A stretch of 64,000 nucleotides of DNA from Mangifera indica (lineage: Eukaryota > Streptophyta > Magnoliopsida > Sapindales > Anacardiaceae). Every line of letters begins with the position of its first letter. Position 1 is the first letter of the stretch. The translations under genes and the position numbers were made by a program. This document shows positions 1 to 11,807 of this stretch, piece after piece. The stretch spans positions 12,276,001 to 12,340,000 of the forward strand of contig NC_058147.1 in NCBI RefSeq assembly GCF_011075055.1. The letters are read 5' to 3'. The notes beneath the pieces are model-generated. The model ran no database searches. It was not told where the DNA came from and saw only the letters and a program-made list of their open reading frames with translations.

Positions 1-23
1 GTGGAAATTGACCAATTTTTATT

Positions 24-311
24 TTATCTTGTTATAAAGTGATGTCGAGAAGAAAGTGCAGAAAACAAAATATTGAAAGATGACAAACCAGGAGTGGGGT
101 CCATATGAATCATGTAATTGAAAGAATCAAGAGCTTCATCAAGAGAAAAGTTACCCGACTTGCAGTTTACATGGAGGAAATTATCAAGTTGAGAAAGGTG
201 TTTAATAGTAGTGGTGCGTTTGGCTGATTTCAGTGACGAAGGAATGAATGAAGATGAAAATCTAACATTCAAAGATGATTTAAAGGAAATAATTGAAGTT
301 TTAAGAAACAT
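24..311 (-). pseudogene. RFL-type PPR gene, N-terminal stub (PPR0)
   Basis: The minus-strand frame starts with an ATG at 309-311 and reads [20 protein letters not shown], the same presequence as the intact gene at 61784-63709. It continues for about 85 residues to the start of the first PPR motif (…SSFNILFSAL). Similarity then stops near base 57, followed by about ten unrelated residues and a stop. Bases 1-57 instead match the DNA near 59519-59560, which lies some 3.9 kb beyond in the intact unit. A deletion therefore fused the PPR start to the far side of the gene. A second ATG upstream in the same frame (near 366-368) is absent from the intact copy and is probably not the original start. 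The promoter region is also missing, because the 5' flank is replaced near 360-373 by the MULE-carrying block. No function is expected. Confidence 0.85.
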
Positions 312-1042
312 TTTCGAAGAGGGGATCTGTGAAGGGAGGGAGCTTGAAATTCCTTGGTGAACGGCCATATTTGTTGATACTCTCTCCCTTGCCAATAATA
401 TTTTTGGCCCCTTTATTAAAATTTCTTGATGAAAGTGTAACGTTTTTTTGGTGATATTTTCACTCTTTTTCTAGCGAAAGTCAACACTCTCCTTCGGTCA
501 TTGATGCTCATCACATCGGCTTGGTTCCCTCCCTTTGTCAAATCTTGTTCCAACCATCCTTTTTTTGATTTGCACACGTGATCGTTGGCTTGGTTCCTCA
601 GTTTTTTGTTGGCAATGTTGATTTTCTTAGTTAAAAAGATTAAACCTTGTTCCTTCATTTTCTTCGTCAACCAAAGATGAAGGGAGAAGTTCATCAAAGA
701 CAGGTGAAAGTATAATGTTTCAAAACCTAAGGGGTAGTTGTAAGAGGAAAAAATATGAATAACATGAAACTCTTGGACAAGGGGAAAAAGTTAGTTGTCT
801 AAATGATACACTCCTTCATCAATTTTTGATTTTTCATGTGTATGTACACATATATGTTAAAAAGGGTAAATTAATAATTTATAATTAAACTAACAAATTT
901 GAATAACAAGTAAATATTTAGATTTTTAAAAATTAACATATATAATTTTGTCAATGGACTAAATCTTGAGTGGGAATAAATCTTTTGCCTATTATAAAAG
1001 TTATTATACTATAAAGTGCGCGGAAATAACAAATGCCTTTTA

Positions 1043-1044
<2 letters not shown>

Positions 1045-1116
<72 letters not shown>
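1045..1116. repeat. (TA)36 microsatellite
   Basis: An uninterrupted TA dinucleotide run of about 72 bases. The equivalent place in the second block (near 19878-19890) has only a few TA units, so the tract expanded or contracted after the duplication. It is likely to be length-polymorphic. Confidence 0.95.
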
Positions 1117-1119
<3 letters not shown>

Positions 1120-4100
1120 ATTAATTGAAAATAACAATGATGATTTATAGAATGAGCATAACATTTTAATCTTATATAAAAAAATTTGAAGTATAACATT
1201 TATTAAAGCACAACGTATAATAGATAGGGAATTATTGATTAAGAGTTCAAGAGTTATGAACAGGATGATACAAAAATATTTTATTCCTAATATTATAGGT
1301 AGAAATTAATAAGGAAAGATCATAATAAACATATAAATATTAGTCAACACTATTTAATTCAATTTGATCTTGATTTTGATTGATATGATTCTGATTCCAT
1401 ATGATTCTAACTTTAATTTTATCTTATTCTGATTCTGTTTGATTTGGTTCTAATTTTTCACAATTGGTGGATGTTCATGCAAAAGACACAAATGACCTTC
1501 TATGACACGTAGAATAAGTTATGGTGGATGACTGTACAAAAAGGGTATATGGTTGTTCACAAAGTAAAAAGTGGATTATATCCCTAGGGTTTCAAGATGA
1601 CTATGAAGAGGAAGGCCAAGTCATTAATAAGGAAGATGTGTATGCCTATGTACAGGAATGTGCATCATGATCAAGGATGCTTGTGAGTAGTTAACCATGT
1701 ACGAGAGACTAGGTACATGACTGTGAGCCCTAGGATGTACGATTATACATTCGATAAGGAAGTAAAGTTGAGCTAAGTCATGAACCCAAAAATTCATAAT
1801 GTTATCCGAAGGATAATACTGATGTATATCATATATAGTAGTATCGAGTAATGCCTAAAGAGTGTAACAATATAGTTAGGCCATAAGAGAAAGAAAAATT
1901 AGGATGAAAACTACTGATGAGTCTAAATTAAGTTAGAGACTCGAGATGCATGTATGTTTATACATAAGCATATCCTAATCAGTGTTATCATATTAAACAA
2001 TAATCTTTCACTAGTAGATATGTTTCATCAGGGTTGTTACGAGAGGATATTCATAAGATTCTTTCTACATATGCCCATAGTAAAACATCACTCATAGTCA
2101 ACAGGACACAATATTCGTAGAAAGGTAAAGTAGCCCATAGTAGGGCCTACATATGATATCACAGTACAATAATGTTTTTAAGGAAATGAGACTGTATAGT
2201 ATGTTACATGACTAAGGTAACAAATCTATGTTTTAACCTAATTTGAGCAACACATAAATTTAAGTATTTTGTAAAAGTACAAAGTGTTTTCACTTGAGTT
2301 TTCAAGTATTTAGAGGGAAAATCATCTAAATATAAGATCTTGAGTGTATCTTAGATAACCAAGAGATTTTATTATCATAGTTATGAGACCTTAGTGTTTT
2401 CTGAGATGACTATATAGGACCAAAGGTGTTCCTAAGATAAAGTTAAGAAAGGACCGGAAGCACTTCTAATGACAAAGTCATTAAAGATTGAAGTCCAAGA
2501 AAAGTACTTCTAATGACTAAGTTAGAGTAGAAGTCAAGGTTATAATGGGGATTAATTAAGTTTAAGTAAACCCCAATACAACCAAGTAATTTATTGCTCA
2601 CTCCTCTACTTTTAATGTTTTCTAGGTAATGAGTGCTATGTATGGATTTATCTTGGTTTGTTACACACATTATTTAAGTATCTTTATGTATTTAGACATT
2701 TTTTGCATGTTTTCGCATCTAAATTTAATAAAGCGTATTTATGAAATTTTTTAAAATTATGATTTGATGGATAAACACTTTTAAGTGTTATGCATGTTTT
2801 TTTTTAGTTTATGTACTTACGTTTCCCTTTGAAGGATAATATTTTGGGAAATTATATTAAATGCCCAAAATTAAGGGAGTCTAAGCGAAATTATCCAAAA
2901 CAATCAAGTTTAAGAAAAAATGCTCCATTTTTGTGAAATGACCAAACTGCCCCTATATATAAACAAAGAAATTTTTTTTATTTCCTACAGTAATCTTCCA
3001 CGATTCTACTGTGCAAATTCAAAGAAAATTTTCGCTTTATGGTCATCCCACAGGCGAAGAGATTTTCGATGATTTTTGATGACAAAAAATGACAAAGAAG
3101 GTTAGTATATCTTCCTTAAGCTTGTTTGAATCAAGTTATTGTTCATATTATTGACATTTGAGTGAGATTTTGTGGTTTGAAATTTTAGGGTTTTGATTTT
3201 GAACAATGCTTAAAATATTTTGATTCTTGGTTGTTTTCGTTGAATTTCTTGAGGGATTTTGTATTATAGCCTATGTAGATTTAATTTATGTTGAAATTGG
3301 AGGTCGAAACAACGAAGTTTTGGCCGAAAAATATGTTTGAAGAGATTGACAGTCCGACCGTGGGAACGGTGTATCACATAGTCAAGAGAGATTGATTGTG
3401 GGTTTAGGGGTTAAGTTGCGTTTTCAAAACATTAGGGAGCTGGCGGAGAGCGACAAGTCTATAGGGGATGTTTATGAAATTTTCCATGTGACAATGGGCT
3501 TATGTCGTGAATATCATGGGTTGGGGAAAAAATTTACTTTTTTGAAACTACAGGGACGCTAAGAGATTAGAAAATTCTTGAGGGGGCAAGGGATTAATAT
3601 TGGACCTGTTTATAGTAGAAATTTTCTTAAGGGGTAAATTGATATTTTTTATATCTAGGGTTTTTAAACGTATAGTTTTCGAATTTTATATATGTTTTTT
3701 TTGTTTTAGGGTTTTTCGATATATAGTTTTTGAATTTGACATTTGATTTTTTTATTTTTGTGTTTTTTTGACACATTTTACAATGTAATAACGTAATTTC
3801 AACTCAATATTTCGATTTTTTTGTTTATAGGATATATTGATTCTTATTTTTGAATTTTAATTTCGTTTTTTTGAATTTCGTGATTTTATAATATATCGAA
3901 TCGTATTTTCTAGATTTTCGAATGATTTTTCGATTAGTGACATTCTTACATACTTCAACTTATAAAGTTCGAATTTGAATTTTGTTTTTTCGATTTTTGC
4001 TGTTTTAAGATAAATCGACTTTTTTTTTTCAGATTTTCTAACGATTTTTTAACTATTCACATTATATGGAATTTCAACGTATAGAATTCAAATTTCAGTT

Positions 4101-4222
4101 TTGTTTTTTTGAATTTTATCGTTTTATGAAATATCGATTCGTATTTTTTTAATTTCCAAACAATTTTTTTGATTATTGACATTCTAAGGTATTTCAACGT
4201 TTAGAATTTAAATTCCAGTCTC

Positions 4223-5547
4223 TGAATACACAAGCGGAACATCCTAATGCCATGAAAAAATTCTTAAATCGATGCTCATCGTCTGTTTCAATAACAGTAA
4301 CGGTGTCTGAATTAGTACACTATAGATTGTAGCAATAATTTGGTAAGAGCATAAATGATTCCTCCGGTGAGCCCTTCAATAAATTTATAGCCCAGTTTCT
4401 TGCCCACCACGCTTGTGAATATGAAATGTCAATTTTATACTGGTCAACAATGTTCACAAATATTTCCTTAAGCCGATAAATTCGATCAATCAACATAAAT
4501 TTTAACCTCACTAATGACCTCATTAGTACACTTGTTTATGATACGACATGATTTGATCAATTGAACATGTGTGGGTAAGATTCATATGGTTGATTTGAAA
4601 TACTTCACCGACTTTAGACTTGTTTGCATGTATATACCACTCACAATTTTCAGCCTTGCACTTAATTTCCCATCGTGCCCTGTCAGACTTCTTGAACATG
4701 AATTGAAATCCGTTAAGTAAGATAAATTGCTTTATAACATTTTTCAATTGTGCTTTATTTTGGAAAATATCACCAACTTTTACACTATTCTCTTCTCGGA
4801 TCGATCTGATACCACTTGATGATGTTAATGGCTGTGGAGGAAAATTAGGAAGCCACCTAAATGGATCAGTGGGGATATTGTCAAAAATGGCCCAGAATAA
4901 TTTTACCATCTGAAATAAGATTTTCAAGCTGTAAACTATCTATACCCTCAGTAACTAGTGTCATATACTCAGGTTCTACCTCTTTAGAAGGATATTAGAC
5001 ATATCATTTCCATCAAAGTCACCCCAGTCGGGAACCCTATCTTTTTCTCCATGAGCCCATGAGTTTACAATGTACAATGGGTCATTACTGAAATTAATCA
5101 AGTTTTCTAAATCATATTCTTTTTTCACCCCACTAATTTCTCGTTTATCTTCATCTTCATCTTCATCTTTTTCCTCTTATCCTTCAATTAGGGTACATGT
5201 AACAAAAATAGGAATACATTCTTGTAAGTACTGAGACATATTAATAAGACCTTAGACTCTTCATCATTTTGGATCTGTACGAGGCAATCAAACTCAATTT
5301 TTCTTAGCTTTATTGATAATTGAAGGTAGTTTTTCATTGGATCAATACCGCAAAACTTCTTCAAAAGCTCAATAAATCCCTCAAATGTTATTTCATAAGG
5401 AATTTTAATCAATTGTTTAGATCCTCCAACATATTTTATTGTGTTGTCGCTACCTTGAATCCATTCTCCTTGATAACGAATCGATGTATAACCATCAATT
5501 TTAATTATCAATCCTGCAATGACAAGTTTTTGGAAATAATTATTCAT
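4223..5547 (-). pseudogene. MULE transposase, N-terminal half (M1 copy)
   Basis: Read from 5547 downward, the first piece is a PB1-like MULE amino terminus (…GEWIQGSDNTIKYVGG…). It is followed by an acidic linker (…PDWGDFDGND…) and then the MuDR-type DNA-binding domain at 4523-4927 (VGDIFQNKAQLK, CKAENCEWYIHA, HTCS). A further piece at 4320-4523 ends EESFMLLPNYCYNL, the conserved block just before the catalytic domain. Frame breaks occur near 5180, 4990-4920 and 4523. The catalytic DDE region is absent: similarity to the fuller copy M3 stops at about 4223, where AT-rich internal sequence begins. It cannot encode an active transposase. Confidence 0.85.
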
Positions 5548-5589
5548 TTATAACAAAAAAATTTGTAATAACTATGTAAAACAGTTTTA

Positions 5590-6310
5590 CAATTAATAAT
5601 ATAAAAAACCCTTCATATTTTTTTAATATTTTATTTAACCCCTATAATTATTGAACAATTTATGTAACACCCTCGTATGTTATCTTGTATCAAAATGCAT
5701 CTATTTTTTCTTAACATTCCATTTAAAACGTTTTTACAATGCTTAATATCAAAATACCCCTGATATTTTTTAATATTTTATTTAACTTCCTATAATTATC
5801 TAATATTTTATTTAATACCCTTGTATAATATCTTGTATCAAAATGTATCTATCTATTCTTAGTATTTCATTAAAAATGTTCTTACAATGTTTAATATCAA
5901 AATACCCCGTATATTTTTTTAAATTTCATTTAACCCCCTATAATTATCTAACAATTTTTTAACAAATTTTTCTGTTACCTTATATCAAAATGTATGTATC
6001 TATTCTTAATATTTTATTTAAAGCTTTCTTACAATGTTTAATATCAAAATACCCCTATATTTTTTAATACTTCATTTAGCCCCTATACTTATCTAATATT
6101 TTTTTAATATCCTCGTATATTTTCTATTATCAAAATACATCTATTCATTCTTAAAATGTTTTTAAATCCTTCATATATTATGAAATATCAAAATACCCTC
6201 ATGTTTTTCTTAATATTTTATTTAACCTTTTATAATTATCTAACATTTCATTTTACACCATTTTATGTTCTCTTGTATCAAAAAACATTTATCTACTCTT
6301 AACCTATTAT
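5590..6310. repeat. Degenerate ~147-bp tandem array inside MULE M1
   Basis: About five imperfect units of roughly 145-150 bp. Each contains, in order, TTAATATTTCATTTAACCCC, a TATAATTATCTAA block, an ACCCTCGTATGTT block, TATCAAAATGCATCTAT, and TTTAATATCAAAATACCCC. The array sits between the transposase 5' end and the missing right terminus, so it occupies the promoter side of the transposase gene. The same array occurs in M2 and M3. Confidence 0.8.
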
Positions 6311-7188
6311 TTATCATCTTCATTTTTTTGTAAACATGCAAACACAATATTTTTGATAACGGAGTATCCTCTATTTATCATTTTCATATTTCATTAAATT
6401 CACCTTAAAATTTTTGATAGCGAAGGACGATAAGCATTATTCAAATTGAACGACACTTGATGTCCGATTTGGACAACGATAGCATCTTCGTCTACCATTC
6501 GTCGTTTGTTGGAGGAAGTGAAGAAAAACCTAGGGATTTGTTTGGCAGAGAGGGGGGGGGGGGGGGAGTCACTTTTCAAAGTGGAGACCTAGGGTGAAAG
6601 TTAATTTTCAAAAGTTAGGTGAGAAATAAGATAAAATTATAAATTTTTTAAAATTATTACTAAATTATAGTTTTACTTTTATATTTAATAACAAATTTAA
6701 CGGAAGTTTGAGAATAAGTAGGTGTTTGAGCTTTTTATTTATTGCAGATATATTTTTAAGATTGAATTAAAACTTAGGTGAAAAATAATCCTCTGGCTTT
6801 ATTGAAATGACAAATTTTCATCCCACCCATTTTTGATAATGTTTTTCATTAGTTTTTAAAATCAATTACCAATTTACTATTTTCTTATGTAATGACAAAA
6901 ACACCTTTGTAAATTAATATACATTTAAATTACATATTTATACTTTATTTAATTAAATGTATAAATGCACCCTTTATATAAAAATGAAATTTAATCTATA
7001 TAATTAAAGTGGATTTATGAATTTAATCTATCAATTTGATGTAATTTACCAACATAATTAACTCATGACACAAATCTCATTATCATCTTCATTTTCCCGT
7101 AAACATGCTAACACAATATTTCCAATAACGAAGTATCCTCTATTTATCATTTTCATATTTCATTAAATTCACCTTAAAATTTTTAATT
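6310..7188. repeat. ~105-bp direct repeats flanking a MITE-like fragment
   Basis: Bases 6310-6416 and 7076-7188 share a run of about 105 bp (landmarks TATCATCTTCATTTT and GAAGTATCCTCTATTTATCA). Between them, 6420-6797 resembles the interior and right end of the MITE at 34296-35114 (shared motifs: a TTTGTTGGAG block and AATAATCCTCTGGC). There is also a run of about 14 Gs near 6554-6567. The direct repeat suggests a local duplication or aberrant insertion at the point where MULE M1 was broken. Confidence 0.6.
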
Positions 7189-7690
7189 AATCCAACAATT
7201 TATTAAAATTTTTGAAGAAATATTAGTTCTTAAATATCTAACATTAAAAAATAACATATGTAGTGCAATACAAAGGAGAATTTCAAAATGTTAATTGTTT
7301 TATTCAAAGATATTTTTTTGTTATGTGTTAAATAACATCCGACCCTCCACATGTCAATTTTATATTTACTCACACTGTTTAAATGAATTTACACCATCAA
7401 TTTGTGATCATTAATTTTTACAACTGATCTAATATTAAATAATGTATTGTATTAAATATATTTGACTTTTATATTTTGCAATAATGTGCTAATTCTTCAT
7501 TTTACGTATTCCCAAGTGCCATGCGTGTCAACATACAAATGAACTATGTTAACCCAAATTGTATATTCCCCAAGATTTTCGTTTCAAATCACATAAAGTT
7601 TGTCCATTTATAGTCACACGTCTAAATACAATTTGTTGATGTTAATATATGGAAATTTGTCATTTCAACAAACCTTGGGTTGGAAATAGG
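6797..7690. mobile_element. MITE-like inverted-repeat sequence
   Basis: The left side reads ATTGAAATGACAAATTTTCAT. The reverse complement of the right side (about 7651-7675) reads GTTGAAATGACAAATTTCCAT, giving terminal or subterminal inverted repeats about 0.85 kb apart. Just outside the right repeat is CCCAACCTATTTCC-like sequence, similar to the ends of the element at 34296-35114. No coding capacity is visible. The left edge appears fused to another element of the same kind. Confidence 0.5.
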
Positions 7691-9640
7691 TTTTTTGCTT
7701 TGAAAATAATACTGAAAACAATGTTTTAGATTGTCATATTCCCTCTGCCTTTCTTAATATTCTTTATTAAGAAGGAATATTAACTCTCTTCTTCCTTAGG
7801 ATGAGTCCCCTTTCGAATTCATTTCTGTCTAAATAAACTCATCAATATGTATGTTCTTTCTTTTCAACAATTCTACAATCGGAGATTGATTCACTGATTA
7901 CAAATCCTAAAACAAGTTATCCAAGGAGAGGATTTGTTTAACTTGACTAACAATTAGCATTGTCTCACTCTTCAAGTAAGTACCTTGTACCTAACTCTAA
8001 ACGAAATGAGTTCTCACTCTAGTAAATGTATGAATGAACTTCATGTTTGTTCGCTATAGGGGAATATGAGAGAAGAGTTCAAATGGTTTGGGGTGGACAA
8101 AGATGGGTTTGTTTTTAGAGAATTCAAAAGCTTGGGATGCTAAAGAAAGGTATTCAACTTGTGAAAGAAGGAAAGTGGTGTCAATTAGGAGATGGATAAG
8201 AGGTGCTGAATTGGAGTTATTCTTGGAATATGGAGCTAATTGATAATGGTGATGAAAGGTCTTGAGATGAGGTTATGAGGTGCATAAAGAGGATTTAATT
8301 GGTCTCCATTTTCATTTGTTTATTTAGTTCACTAATTCATATAGTTTTACCTCTAAACTCCAATTATTAATTGAATCTGACCAAATTGCATGGTCTTTGC
8401 CTATTTGTTTAAGCGGGTCACCAACTATCAATTGTGGTTTAAAATGGTCTTAGGTGTGAATTAGTTTTGCAATTTGGGGTGATCCGATGAATGTATTGAG
8501 AGTTTTGCATTAGAGGTAGGTTGGGAAGGTCATTTGTTAGATTAGGGGCCAATCACAAGGTGAATAAAAGTTGTGAGGTTGTGAGGTATATATAGAGGAT
8601 TTGAAGAAAGATGCAGAATCTAATTGGTCTCTATTTTCATTTGTTTATTTAGTTCACTAATTCACATAGTTTTACCTTTAAGCTCCAATTCTTAATTGAA
8701 TCTGACCAAATTGCATGGTCTTCATCTACTTGTTTAAGCGGGTCACTAACTATCAATCGTGATTTAAAGTGGTCATTGGTGTGAATTATTTTTGCAATTT
8801 AGGGTGATGCGATGAATGTATTAAAACAAAGAAGACTAGGTAAAATTTCAATCAATCAGTCAAATCAAACAAACAAAATTCTTATTGTAGTTTCATTAAA
8901 CAATCAGGCAAACCCAATTAAAAATTTGGTTATGATTGGAATCACACCATTTTAGTGCAATTCCAATTGAAAGGGTGCTAGTCATTAGGGTTTCATTTGA
9001 CAATTGATTTTGTGATTGAAGCTTGGAGACAAAGAAGAAGAAAAGAGGGTTAAGGAGTGCTAAGAGGTGTGGTGAGATGACATTGAAGAAGAAAGAAGTT
9101 GTGTGGTGTCTAACATAAATTTTAGAAGATTTTTTTAAATATATAATTAACATTCGAAATAAATAAATAAGATTAAGTAGATACACTTTTGTTGTTAAAG
9201 TTGGTGGAAAAATCAAAAGGTAGAAATTTGTTATGACACCAAATGAAATTTACTAATAAAAATGTATGATGGGTGGTTAAATGAGTTTCTCAAACTTAAA
9301 AGGTATAAAAATTTTAATTATATAAATAATGGTGAGTGTTTCCCACCCAAATTTGTATGATACAAGTACGGGGTTTAAAAAAAAAAGTAATAATCCAACT
9401 GGAATTAGAACCGTGAGTTAACCATTGAGTATTTGTATTTTGGTTTTAGTTCTTATTTGGGACTAGCCTACTCTGAATAGATTTTAGTTCTAATTTTGTA
9501 ATATTGATTGGTTCTGATTTCATTCCTAAAGAATTAGACCTTGAACCTAAACTCGAATCTAGAGATAAAATGGGAATGTGAGAAATATTTCTAATCTAAT
9601 TTTGTGGATATGGAAACTCTCGATATGTGTGTATATATAA
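7690..9640. other. Gene-poor spacer with a 215-bp direct duplication
   Basis: I find no convincing gene here. Bases 8291-8511 and 8614-8825 are direct repeats of about 215 bp (landmarks TTGTTTATTTAGTTCACTAA and GACCAAATTGCATGGTCTT), spaced about 320 bp start to start. Near 9340 a TTTCCCACCCAAATTTG motif recalls the MITE ends seen elsewhere. The minus-strand open frame at 8896-9216 is phenylalanine- and leucine-rich, begins in AT-rich DNA and has no recognisable domain. Confidence 0.6.
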
Positions 9641-9648
9641 ATATAAAG

Positions 9649-9775
9649 TAATATTATATGTATTCACTTTTGATATATAAATATATATATATTTATAGTA
9701 CTTATTTTATGATTAAATATTATTTTATTTTTAATTTAAAATTATCAAATCATATAATAATACATATAATTAAGA
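9649..9775. mobile_element. Small palindromic AT-rich MITE, copy 1
   Basis: The core reads TTAAATATTATTTTATTTTT and then AATTTAAAATTATC. This core is shared with 43436-43590 and, in reverse orientation, with 30421-30570. The ends TAATTATATGTATT are inverted. This degenerate copy lies directly beside the broken 3' end of PPR1, so it may mark the breakpoint. It has no coding capacity. Confidence 0.5.
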
Positions 9776-9834
9776 AGGCGATTAAAAGTTTTACACAACC
9801 GCGACATTACAATTTCAGTAAGTCAATAACTGAA

Positions 9835-10435
9835 GGGCAATCGCGACATTACCAGTTCTACACAACCCAGTAAGCAAAATCCCAACTGTAAACTCATTAG
9901 GTGCACAACCAACAGAAACCATTTTCCTAAACAGTTCAATCGCCTTCTTAATCTTGCCCTCCATACAAAGACCATTAATCAGACAAGTAAAAGTCACAAC
10001 GTTAGGGTAAAAACCCCTCCTAAAAATACTCCCAAAAACAACAAAACCATCAGAAACCCGGGACATTTTGCATAAGCAATTAATAAAAATGTTCAAAGTA
10101 ATCAAATTAGGCGAAAACCCAGCTGAAACGAATCTCGTGTATAGAACAAGAAATTCATCATAATATTTTTTCTTAACAAGTGCAGAAAACAAAACACTGA
10201 ATGATGACAAACCAGGGGTGGGGTCCATATGAATCATGTAATCGAAGGAATCAAGAGCTTCATCAAGAGAAAAGTTACCTGACTTGCAGTTTACATGGAG
10301 GAAATTATCAAGTTCAGATTGGTGTTTGATGGTAGAGGTGCGATTGAGTGATTTTAGTGAAGAAGGAATGAATGAAGTTGAAAATCTAACATTCAAAGAT
10401 GATTTTAAGGAAACAATTGAAGTTTTAGGAAACAT
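9835..10435 (-). pseudogene. RFL-type PPR gene, 3'-truncated (PPR1)
   Basis: The frame starts [20 protein letters not shown] at 10435 and keeps a basic, serine-rich presequence with no acidic residue before the LDNFLH block. It then has PPR motifs 1-3 and the start of motif 4 (…[20 protein letters not shown]). After that it leaves the family sequence and stops within two or three residues. The family length is about 640 residues and this copy stops at 206, so at least 11 motifs are missing. A 12-bp echo of the coding sequence (GTAATGTCGCG) appears on both sides of the break, near 9798 and 9845. Its 5' flank joins block X1 near 10620 and lacks the TATA-containing region of the intact gene. A short organelle-targeted protein is conceivable but unlikely. 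Confidence 0.85.
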
Positions 10436-11277
10436 TTTCGACGAGGGGATTCCTGAAGGAAAGGAGTTGGAACTTCTTCGGTGAACGACTGTAAAAAGAC
10501 TGGAGTTGCGCTAGAACTACAGGGATAGACTCGCCCGAGTTTTGATCCCAATCGTAGCAAAAGAGTCAAACAAATAATGTATAACTACTGATTTGTTTAG
10601 TGTAACAGTGGCTAACCTTCAGTCCTCCTAAATGTTGATTGAACGCTGTTTTGTCTTATCTATTATAAAATTTTATCTTTAGCATATGTGCAAGGTTGGT
10701 CAAAAGTTATAACATATTTAACCATTTAGTTATACACATTTTATTGATTGTAGGTGGAATTTGTTATTTCTCCATCGCCCTTTGAACCATTTGGAATAAT
10801 TGCTATAATAGAGTCGTCAATCGATTATGATCTATTGAAAGCAATTTATTATTACCTTCTTAAGTGGTGTGAAATTTGTTTACAGTATTCTAAGATATGA
10901 TGATGAAGATGATCAATGTCGTCCAAACTGACATATGTTAAACAAGAATAGCAGTGTTTATACATAGCATGTCAAATTAATTTACCTTTAATCATTTTTT
11001 CAATTTGATTGAGGCACTGTCACACTGTTGATTTTTATTTCTTATATTTTTTCTATCGGGGGTGCTTTACTTTTAGTGTCATTGCTCCAAATGCGTTGTC
11101 AACAACATCATTACTTTCAAACTATTCAAGCAAATTAAACTCATTTGAGTGTGGATTCATTTGTCATTTTTTATTGAATGAAAATTAATGATTTATACAT
11201 GAAGTTAAAATTTGGTTGTGAAATTGTAGAAGGAATGAAAGATTGAGAATGAGAAATTTGGGTTTTTTTTTTTGGTT

Positions 11278-11298
11278 GGGGGGGGGGGGGGGGGGGGG
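11278..11298. repeat. Poly-G tract (21 G) plus (TG)n
   Basis: A run of 21 Gs followed by a short TG repeat. The matching place in X2 (near 54330-54350) reads TGGTGGGGGTTGGGGGCACG. The tract has therefore expanded here and could form G-quadruplexes. Length errors in sequencing are possible. Confidence 0.8.
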
Positions 11299-11807
11299 TG
11301 TGTGTGTGGAGGGGAGGCGAGGCTGTTGAGGGGGTTGGAAAGGAGGCTTTATATAGGTGGGTGCACTGTCATTTTGCACCTGCAAATGTAACTTTTTTTA
11401 ATTTTATATAGCCTACTGTAATAACATATCGTATTCTTGTAGGTTGTGGCAAAAAGGAGAATCTGGGCGACGTTAGGCCTTGCAATGTCTACACAAGAAC
11501 AAAACAAAGACCTATTGCAAACCTAGTAAGACCAGTAGCCAAAGCATCATACTAAAGAATTTCGTAAGAGAGATAATACTTAAATCCTATCCTCTAGGGA
11601 TAATTTGAATGATAAAATTATGACAATCAAATAGTAAAAAAGATATGAATTTGAAATTTATTGCGATATATTAAAATTAAATTTTTTACTTATCTAATAT
11701 AATAGTTATGAAGCTAATCATTAAACCTGAAGTTTTGATGGCCGAACAATCCAATCCAATCCAAAATTGGGTTCTTGATTGATTAAAAAAAAAATCTCTG
11801 CCCTCTT

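Larger units (their letters stand above)
373..6312. repeat. Segmental duplication block M, copy 1 (contains MULE M1)
   Basis: This stretch aligns almost colinearly with 19193 to about 24885. The shared landmark at the left edge is a run ending in CCAATAATATTTTTGGCC. The right edge is where both copies read CTCTTAACCTATTATTTA; copy 1 then switches to other sequence. The part outside the MULE (373-2845) has no convincing gene. It contains a weak minus-strand open frame at 416-697 that is disrupted in copy 2, and AT-rich DNA at about 1490-2670 that resembles a decayed LTR (inference only). In both copies the block lies on the 5' side of an RFL gene, so it was duplicated together with that gene. 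Confidence 0.8.
2846..6312 (-). mobile_element. MULE M1, right end truncated
   Basis: The left end begins GGGAAATTATATTAAATG, identical to both termini of the complete copy M2. It is preceded by TAATATTTT (2837-2845), the 9-bp target sequence that flanks M2 on both sides. The transposase relic lies on the minus strand, with the amino-terminal half at 4230-5547. Beyond it is a degenerate repeat array (5590-6310). The right terminal repeat is missing because the element breaks off near 6312. The shared target site shows that M1 and M2 descend from one insertion followed by duplication of the whole block. Confidence 0.85.

Noticed and set aside
416..697. 93-residue Lys-rich minus-strand frame as a small gene
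   Set aside because: The equivalent stretch in block M copy 2 (about 19255-19560) is disrupted, and there is no known domain. It is more likely non-coding.
2443..2670. 75-residue minus-strand frame in block M
   Set aside because: It lies in the LTR-like AT-rich stretch, is not kept in the second copy, and has no domain.
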